Shown here in pieces: positions 50,901-59,900 of a stretch of DNA of 64,000 nucleotides; the stretch's first letter is position 1, and each line of letters begins with the position of its first letter. Under the pieces are notes generated by a model that was not told where the DNA came from, ran no database searches, and saw only the letters and a program-made list of their open reading frames with translations. Source of the stretch: Hsuehochloa calcarea (taxonomy: Eukaryota > Streptophyta > Magnoliopsida > Poales > Poaceae); contig CM070609.1 in assembly GCA_036346395.1 (NCBI GenBank), positions 50,416,777-50,480,776 on the forward strand. Reading direction: 5' to 3'. Both the position numbers and the translations under genes were made by a program.

Positions 50901-53900
50901 ATGCACCCCACGAAGAAGACCAGTACTGGCAACCTTGTCGCCGTTGTCTACAGCAATGTCGATAGTATTACCGCATGTTGGTTGGAGGCTCAAGCATCGT
51001 GCAGTCTCGTTAGCTATAAAGGTATGCGTTGATCTAGTCTACTAATGCTCGTACCTGTTACTTGTTGGTAGCAACCTGTAGTTGCATTGTCTTGCTCATG
51101 CAAATGCCCGTGAGTGCTCCACCATCTCGTCGGTAGTAAAACGCCGGAATTTAGAGTTTGGTGTCTTAATGCCTGTTGATGCTGGAGCTGCTGGCGTTGT
51201 GCTAGTACTGGACGGCGGTCCTTTTGGAGTAGAGAGCGCCAAGTTGGACCCCAGAAAGGAACCGCGGCTGGCGTTGGCTGATTTGCTAGCTTCTATCGGT
51301 TTGATCACCGTGCGGAAGTCATCGTTGTCGTCAAGCTACAGACGTTCTCATATGCTCATGCCAAACTCATCACTGTTTCCAGATTTGCAGGGTTCTAAAG
51401 TTCCACATCCGTGTGTAAAGGGTTGCGTAACCCCTTGGTGAAAATTTGTACCTGTTGACTCTCTGTCATGTCATCGCAGCGACACAAAAGAGCCAAGAAC
51501 CGTTCTTGAAAATCGCCAACCGTGCCTGCTTGGCGCGGAGTTGAATGAGCTTGCCCAAGGCGTTGCTCAGTTGATGGTCCAAACCGAAGGTTCACATGGT
51601 CCACAAAACGTGGCCATGAAAGAACGCCTTGATTTCTCTCAAGTCGATAATACCATTGTTGTGCGACTCCTGTCATATGATATGAAGCTAACCACACCTT
51701 TTCTTCCTCCATCGTGCGTTGTCCTTGAAAAAATTGCCCGCAACGATTTAGCCAGGATAATGGATCATCTTTGCCATCGTAAGTCGGAAAGAGCAGTTTA
51801 TGGAATCGCGGTGCTCCGCGGTTTCCAGAAGTGGGCGTCGTCTTCCTTCCTTGCGACAATATGGCTTGTCCAAACCATCGAAAGGCTCTGATTTGCGGAA
51901 GATTGACTGAAGTAAATTCTTTATTCATTCTCTGAAAACAGAACCGACCTCTCTTTATAGCCGAGAAGCTCTCCTAACAAAACTTACTAATTATATACTA
52001 TCCTCATCTGTTACAACTTCCTAAGCAATCCTGTTTATCTATAGCATATATATACTCATAACCGTAACAAACTCGTAGTCACCGTTTCTTCCGAAACGAG
52101 CGCCACAACGAGTCCTTTATCGAACAGGACTCCCTTGACTCCCGTCGGCTGTAGCTGTCATGGTGTTGCCGATAAGAACTGAACTTGCCGCTGGAGGCTC
52201 CGAACTGGGCAATCCTGCCGCTGATGTCGCTGGATTGGAAACGGCAGCTCGACTGTTGTTGTTGATACGTCTGTCCTACAAACGTGTCCACAACACTCCC
52301 TCTCTGGTTTTATTTCGCCCTTTCCCTCACTCCTACTCTCACTCGCGCGCTTTGCTTTTCTTTCCTGCTAAAAAATTGGATCCTAGTCAACACCCACCTC
52401 CATGGTGCCCGCCTTGCCTCCAGGCGACACCTAACCGCGCCACGACGACGCTATGGAGACACCATGGCTTCAAGGCGGATGCCATATGCGGGCTTGGCGA
52501 GGTGAGCTGCGGTGGTGACAGCCCCGAGCGCCTCGACCCCATAATAACCATTGGCGGAAAAATAGCATACTCAATCAAAATCAAAGGGCAAATTCTCTTA
52601 CCTACTACAGATCTCATACTACCCCCTTAGACTTTTTAAGGCGATATACCACCCAAAGGGTATGAAAATGTCGGGTGGAGTTAGCTTTTCGACGAAAACC
52701 CGTCCCGTGCAGCGAAGTCCTGTTAGTAAGACCCCACGCAATACACAAGAATGGATTATAGAAGAATATTATATTATGCCGAATACTCCTCCGGACGCGT
52801 ATAGTAGCATTGCGATTCCTAATCTTTTTTCATTGATTCTTTCCCAATAAATAAAGACTTTTTCTGTAAACACGATGAAAGTTTCTTTAATGTCTCTGGA
52901 CCAGCACAATAATAACAAATTTGAAATATTGAATATTTTAGTTTTACCAGTATTGTTTTTGAATTATGATTATGGAATTGAATAAAACTATGGAAGTTCT
53001 ATAATTGAATTGTAATGTCTCTGAACAGGTGGCTCTTCAACAGCCTCCTCAATATGTGTGTGGATGCCTTTTCATACTGTCAGAGGTCCTTAAAGCAAAG
53101 CCACCATTATGGTATGTGATTAGTTGTCATAACTCATAATCAAAACATGTCATCAGATTTTTTTTGAAGATATATTTTACATCTAAATTTTCAGGGCGAT
53201 TGTGCTCCAGAGTGAATCTGTTGATGATGATATTGAGCACTTTGAAGACATTGTAGAAAGCACCGATAACCCTGCTATTTCCTCAACAATGCCAGATAAA
53301 CACAATGACATATTAGCTACCCAGAAGTACAATTCTGATACTGAGGGTGGTTCTGATAATATAAATCAAGTAAAACTGGTCGCTGGTGATGAGAAGGATG
53401 AAACCAATGCATCAACTAACGGGCCGACACTACATGCATTATACAATCCACGTCACAGGGAGCCTTCTTACTGGTATTGTCTATTTAATCTCATTTTTTT
53501 TGCATGGATCTTTCGGATTACTCTGTTTAAATGCAAGGCATGAAATATGGGTATTTTAGTGTGTATCACATGAAAACCCTCACCAGATTGCTAGTTCAAC
53601 TTGTCCGATTTTGAGGGAATTCTCTCTGTATACATCTGCTGTGCTGCTCTGGAATATTCCGTAATCATCTCTGATATTGTCTGGCACCTCGTTAGATGTA
53701 GCCTAGTGCAAACCACAGTGCCATGCTAGAAATATTGTTCTACCAACATGCCAGAAGCTTAGTTCTGCCAGCATGCAAAACACCCTGGTTTACCTTGGGT
53801 TTTACCGCATGCTGCTATTGGATGAAGCAGAATTGGCCCATCCTTTTCTATTCTTTGGATTATATCGCAGTATCATTATTTTGCTTTTAACGTGCTACCG

Positions 53901-56900
53901 TTAACATAATTGGCGTTACGTAGTTGGAGTTAAGTCTAGCCAAGCAACGTGTGAAGGGCCATGCACTATACTGAAGTTTTTTGGCTTTACCTGTGAAATG
54001 CAGTGTTATAAGCGTTAAACTTCAACATTCCTGTTGTCCACTAAGCTCTAGTTTTGATATGTTATTCCATTTTAGTTATAAAAAGAGTTTGTTACATTAC
54101 TTGTATCCAGGGAAGGAAAAACCGGCCAGTTATCACCGGTAACCGGGAACGGAAAAAACGGCCGGTTTTTCCGGGTTTTGCAAATTTAAATTCTGATTTT
54201 TGAATTTTGGCTGGTTTTTAAGCAAGTTCAAGCGAATTTCGTCTGTATTTTTTTCCCGAAATCGATTACGGCCGTCCCCGCGCCCGTGACCGATTTGGTC
54301 CGTACCGCTTTGGATCCTTGCTTGTATCTAGTGTTAATATGCAACACCCCAGCTTTTGGATCCTTGCTTGTATCTAGTGTTGGGTTTAGTGCCATATGGG
54401 TAGATGCAATGCTGTTAAACTAGTACATAATTCCTTAGGAGCCAACTAAACAAAACACTGCTTAATCTATGCAATGCTTTTAAACTGGTACATAATTCCT
54501 AAGTAACCAACTAAACAAACACTGCTTGACCTTTGTCGGCGACACAAGAATGAAAACCAGGCGGTTGGTGTGTTTCGGACATACCTAGGGTGTTACAATT
54601 TCTTCTAAGAAGAAGAAAGGAAGTTTCTTTGACTATGATAATTTTGTGCTTTGCAATTGATGAAATGGAAGCTGATGATAAGTTGATAACTGATCAGTTA
54701 CTTCTAGTAATCGGTAGAGCTGGACTAGTTTATTTGTCCTAATGCTGGTTCTCAGCTACTATGTTGGCTGTGGTACCTACTGTTGCAGGGAGATATTAAG
54801 GTACTATTTGGCAAAGACGCTTTTAAAACAAAGGGAAATTCAGATATATGCCACTGTAGAGTGGCCGATTTTGTGATACACCATTGCAAAGTGACGGTTT
54901 GGGAAAATGCCACGGGAGTCTCACCATATTAAGAAAATGCCACTCGAATGCATGTCCCAAAATAGGACCAAATCACCCTTGTCTTCTTCCTCTTGTTCAT
55001 GTCCATTGCCATGGCGATGGTGGAGGCAAGTCCCATGCAAGTCCACCAGCGAGCTATCAAATTCTCTCATCTCCATCTCTCTTCATCTTTCACTATTCAG
55101 CTAAATCATATCCGCCTATGACGACATATCTCGCGGCTGGCCACAACCAATTTCACTTCCTCTCGCAGGTTTCAACCCCTAGCATAGCTCGGGTTGCCAG
55201 GGTTATCATGGGTGGTGATTAGGGTGCAGCAGAGGTGTGGTTTGCTGGTGGAGGTGGGGGAGGGCCGGAAGGGTGGAAAGAGGAGAGGAGGGGGATGAAA
55301 TCCACTACCACATCCGCATCCAATGATGGTGGGCATGCTGCTTGGGGTGACAAAGCGTTGGCGGGCGAGAGAGGCTATGGCTGCAGTTAGATGAGACGAA
55401 GTCACAACTTGTTGACAGCCGACGGCAAGTGCTTCGATTGGTGCTAATGAAACTCGGTCAAGTGCATCGGTGAGGAGGAAGACAAATGCGAGGTAGGAGA
55501 AGGTAGGGTAATTTGGTCCAATACGAGCCAAAATACTACTAGCATTTCTCTTAATATGGTGACTCTAGTGTCGTTTTTCAAAGTCAATCATCATTGGAAT
55601 AACCCATTGTCTATTCCAACGGGCCTAAAGGTCAACATACACAAGTTACATGTGTATGAAAATATGCAAAGAATACCTTATACAAGTCATATCTAACACC
55701 CTCATCAAACTCATAGTGGATCAAAAACACTGAGTTTGGAGAGATAGAAACTGCGCTGAGCTTTAGTAACCAAGCATCTACTCCAATATGCTTGGTGAGT
55801 TCATGCTTCACTGGATCTCGAGCAATGCTGATCGCACAAGTCTTTGTCGATAAGAGAGAGTCGGTCGCAGGTTTGGCTCACCGAAATCCTCAAGTAGCCA
55901 CCGAAACCAAGTGATCTTGGTGGAATAATGTCAGGTGAATTAGTCGAATTTGCAGAAGGGACTAGGGGTATTGCTCTGAATTTGGAATCCAAAAATGTTG
56001 GGATTGTATTAATGGGCGATGGGTTGATGATACAAGAGGGAAGTTTTGTAAAAGCAACAGGAAGAATTGCTCAGATACCCGTGAGCGAGGCTTACTTGGG
56101 TCGTGTTATAAATGCTCTGGCTAAACCTATTGATGGGAGAGGCGAAATTGTAGCTTCGGAATCTCGCTTAATTGAATCTCCTGCTCCGGGTATAATTTCC
56201 AGGCGTTCTGTATATGAACCCCTTCAAACAGGGCTTATTGCTATCGACTTGATGAACCCTTGATTATCCCCATAGGGCGCGGACTGCGAGAGTTAATTAT
56301 TGGGGATAGCTGTCAAGCTCGTAACTCAGTCTTAGCACTCGGACGGGAAGCAACAGTCTGCTTCTTTGTCTTCCAAGCAATCAGAGAGGAGCCAAGGAAA
56401 ACACAATAGGCAGAAGGAGACCAACGATCAGAAGGATCGCTAGCCCAGGTCGCATAAGAGTACACTTGAAGCTGCAAAGGGTTCAAGCGAGGAAAGAAAA
56501 GGCGATGACTGATGGTCACACAAAAATATCGTAGAACACGAAGAAGGTGACTATAGTGGAGTTGAGTGGGACCAGAAATAAACTAACTCAGAATATGGAC
56601 AGGGTGAGAAATGTTAGGTCGAGTGATCCCAAGGTAGACAAGGCTCTCGACAAGATGACAGTAGCTAGTGGGATCCTTAAGAGGGTCCCCATCACTAGGA
56701 AGAAGGCGAACGCTAAGCTCCTTAGGAGTGTCCACCGTGCGCTGATCAGTGAGAAGCGCGAGCAAGGATATCCTGAATGTACTTCTCCTGGGAGAGGTAG
56801 TAGCTCTTAGGCGTGGAAGTGATCTCAATCCCAAGGAAGTAACGAAGAGGATCCAAATCAGACATCAAGAACTGGCCACTAAGACGCTCCTTCACAAAAT

Positions 56901-59900
56901 CAATGTCTTGAGAGTTTTCCCAGTAATGCTCATATCATCCACATAGAGGAGCGTCCGACCCCGAGGAGAGGTGTACAAAGAGGGCAGGGTTGTGATTTCT
57001 GACGGAGAAGTCGACAACAGTGACAACAGAGGAGAAGCGGTCAAGCCAAGCACGAGGGGCTTGTTTGAGCCCATAGAGAGAACGATGAAGGTGACAAAAC
57101 TATACCAGCAGGGACAGAATACCCAGGGGGCGGCTGTATGTAGACCTCACGTATCTCACCATCGAGAAATACATTATTGACGTCCAGCTGAGAGATGGGT
57201 TACTATCGAACAGAGGCCACAACAAGAAGAGTGCGAACATTTTTCATATGGGCTACAGGAACGAGGGTCTCATCGTAGTCATGACCATGCTCATGCTGAA
57301 AACCACGCGCTACAAGACTAGCCTTGTAGCGCTTAAGAGAACCATCCTAACGAATCTTGATCTTGTACACCTACTTGCACGTGATGGGAGTGACACGTGT
57401 AGGTAAGAGCTACGCGTTCCCAAGTGCTAGTACGCTCCAAAGCAGCAATCTCCTCAGACATCACAAGCTGCCACTCAGGGTGAGAAGCAGCCTAACGGTA
57501 GGTCGTATGCTTAGAAAGAGCAGCGGCTTCGAAGTCGTAGTGCTCAGGAGGCCTGACAGTGCGACGACCACGAAGATCGTATCTAGGAGAAGGCGGAGCA
57601 GGACCCAGTAAGGACGAAGGAGTGCTGGGAACAGGGCCCAGCAAAGACTGAGGCTCAACTAGAGGAGTAGGCCGAGAACAGTGAGAGTAATGCAAGGGAA
57701 ATGGTGGAATCTCAACAAAAGTGTTGGAAGGAAACTCTGGCGGAGGGAGATCAGGAAGAGTCGAAGGAGAGGGAAGCGAAGGTGGAGGCGGAAGTGAAAC
57801 AAAAGTTGAAAGCTGAGTGTCAGAAAAAGTCAGAAAGGAGATCGACTCAACAAGAGCCAATGCCGTGGCCTCGAGAAAACAGAGGCACGGCTTGGGGGCG
57901 CGCGAGGGGTGATAGGGCAGCGGGATTTGGCTTCGGGAGGCGTGGATCCGGCGGTAGGAGCTCTGGGTGGCGCTCGATAGAGAAGGGCTCACGCGTGGGA
58001 GAGAGCGCAGGAGGCAGGGTCTGCGGCGGCTGTAGTCAAGTGGGATCTAGAGTTAGGGTTTCCAATGCTCTGATACAATGTTGGAATAACCTCTTGTCTA
58101 TTTCAATGGGCCTAAAGGCCAATATATATAAGTTACATGTGTATAAAAATATGCAAAGAACACCCTATACAAGTCATATCTAACAGTTACTTCGCAATGA
58201 CATCTCAAAATTGGCCACTTTGCAATGGCATATATGTACATTTCCCCAAAACAAATTGCAGGGCTAGTTTCAATTCATAATTACACCAGAAAAGTTGAAT
58301 TATAAAGTGCATTTGTTTGATAAATGTGTTACTCAAGCTTGCTTTGCACATTAATAAACAATTGGATGTACCCTTACATTAAAGGGCATGAATGCACTAT
58401 CATTTCCTGTTGAAAAGTTTCAAAAAGGATGTTAAGTCATGGCAATAACTGAATGCAATTAAACAGCACAAGATGTAAACAAAAAAGGGATCACTAGTGT
58501 CAGAAACTGAACCAAACCTGCTGGTTTCATTCAGTACTCAACTATGCCAGCCCATTCAAGGAAAGAACCTAGTTGGTTACTCACCATTTTTCTTTTCTGG
58601 TAGCAGTCCCCGTGCTGTGCACGACCTGAAACTTAAGGTCTTTGCTAACTATTTACAATATGAAACTCAAATATTATTTATATGAGGTGCATTTTTTTGT
58701 AGAAGGGTACTAAAAGCTGTGCACAGAACTAAGTACAATATGACGAGGCTAAATAGTTTGTTTGCGTCTTGCTTCCTGCAATTAATAGGGGTTCTTTGGG
58801 AGAATATGCCTCTGGATTAGGAATGTGCAAGTATTTCTGAACAAAGTTTTCAGTCAAAAGTGCGAGTATTTGAGAACTGAGTATATGAAACTGTAGAATT
58901 TATGGAAACAATGAAGAAATTCAAAGATTATGCAAACCAAATAATTTAGAATTTTTTGATAAAGTTCTAGAAGTTTTAAAAATAGAATTATTATAGATCA
59001 ATCTAACATAATTTCAGAAAATGCAGCAGATTCTTGTTTGGGAAGAATATTATTTTAGTAACCATAGAAACTTCAGGACTTGCTTGCTATGCATATGATA
59101 AAAGTAAGCTCGATTGTGTAAGTGTTCATGTTGGGATGGAAAATATATAAATTGCAGGAGGCATCCATTAAAGTGTGTCATGATTAGTACTACTATCTCA
59201 TTCAAATAAACAAATAATCGTTTATTCATCAGGAAACACTAATGATAATGTTTTTGCGTCATGTATCTCAAGACATTCTGAATATAATCCAACGAGTAAG
59301 TTTCAGAAAAACCTAGGTAAATTGCTCTGGGCCCTCCATTCAGACTCCTTTAGGATAAATGGGACTGAGTTAGGATAAATGGAATTGAACGGAGATAGTT
59401 TTTTTTTTTTGGTGTTACCTTTTGCCCCAGTACATGTTTGTTCGTGCAAAAAAAAAAGACTTTAGGACCTGTCGTTTTGTGTTGCCTGTGCCCCAATTCT
59501 TGGGGTTTTCTGAAAATTGCTCTTAATCCAATTCATCCTAAAATCCTACTGCAATCCAATTTCAAACAAAATCCAAAAAATAATAGGTACCTTGGTATAC
59601 AAAAATTTAGTCACCATTTGACCCGACTCTGACCAGATCCCTGATAATTTGTAATATGATTTTTTTTTTCATTTTTAATATTTTCTCTTTTGTTACAAAT
59701 GCAAAGAGTGTTGTTGATCTGCTGTGCCTTTTGCTGTGTTCTCAGCAATGCAGACCGTGTCAGTTGGTGGGAGCTAACGTTATTGGCCTCACATGTGCAC
59801 CCGTCTGTATCTACTATGGCCAGGACGTTGCTATCTGGCAACAATATTGTATATAGTGGTGATCCATTAACAGACCTATCACTTCCTGCCTTCCTTGACA

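Larger units (their letters stand above)
47288..52295 (-). mobile_element. Ty3/gypsy retrotransposon in intron 12 (truncated)
   Basis: Related terminal sequences lie at 47288-47702 (3' LTR) and 51855-52295 (5' LTR). Minus-strand domains run Gag (51395-51855), protease (50700-50993), reverse transcriptase (49525-50537), RNase H (49275-49544) and integrase (48193-48904). Reverse transcriptase before integrase defines Ty3/gypsy. A purine tract (GAGGGTGGAAG) abuts the 3' LTR at 47703. The 5' LTR runs straight into Gag, so its 3' edge, primer-binding site and leader were deleted. The sequence after the integrase resembles the 'SPRYYG...VFHV' region that precedes a chromodomain in chromoviruses. 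Not autonomous. Confidence 0.88.
45175..53028 (+). other. Intron 12, transposon-filled (7.9 kb)
   Basis: Contents in order: A/T-rich sequence with repeat-like 'accactg' stretches (45240-45440); a candidate solo LTR (45508-45884); unassigned sequence (45885-47287); the Ty3/gypsy element (47288-52295) with its internal MITE; a GC-rich patch (52296-52540); and a possible organelle-like segment (52540-52860). Exon 13 begins at 53029. The intron ends are ordinary GT-AG. Confidence 0.8.
55592..58185 (-). mobile_element. Copia D: 2.6-kb Ty1/copia element with 107-bp LTRs
   Basis: LTRs of 107 bp each lie at 55592-55698 and 58079-58185. The + strand ends are TGTTGGAATAACC and GTCATATCTAACA, the left one slightly altered. 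A primer-binding site (complement of GCTCTGATACAA, 58067-58078) adjoins the right LTR, so transcription is leftward. A short purine stretch (GATGAGGG) precedes the left LTR. Copia pol pieces follow in order. Gag, protease and most of the integrase are missing, so the element is internally deleted. No clean target duplication is seen. A plastid atpA fragment lies within its RNase H. Confidence 0.87.
54833..58247. mobile_element. Long-TIR DNA transposon, Mutator-like, interrupted by copia D
   Basis: Left arm about 54833-54985 and right arm about 55495-55591 plus 58186-58247 are inverted copies of roughly 150 bp (termini GGGAAATT and, complemented, GGGGAAATG). They are flanked by exact AAAACAAA at 54825-54832 and 58248-58255. 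Long inverted repeats with an 8-bp (or diverged 9-bp) duplication suggest a Mutator-like non-autonomous element. Copia D split the right arm. No transposase frame is seen in the remaining interior (54985-55495). Confidence 0.75.
53474..59745 (+). other. Intron 14, transposon-filled (6.3 kb)
   Basis: Contains hAT-type MITE copy 2 (54108-54320), the long-TIR element (54833-58247) with copia D and the atpA fragment inside. Otherwise A/T-rich sequence without recognisable features (53474-54099, 54384-54824, 58256-59745). Confidence 0.8.

Noticed and set aside
55928..56263. Functional ATP synthase gene
   Set aside because: Only about 120 of roughly 500 residues, no nucleotide-binding loop, in nuclear repeat context; a plastid DNA fragment.
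57492..57992. Independent 166-codon protein gene
   Set aside because: It ends with the copia integrase-tail block RYDLRGRRTVRPPEHYDF and lies between copia D LTRs.
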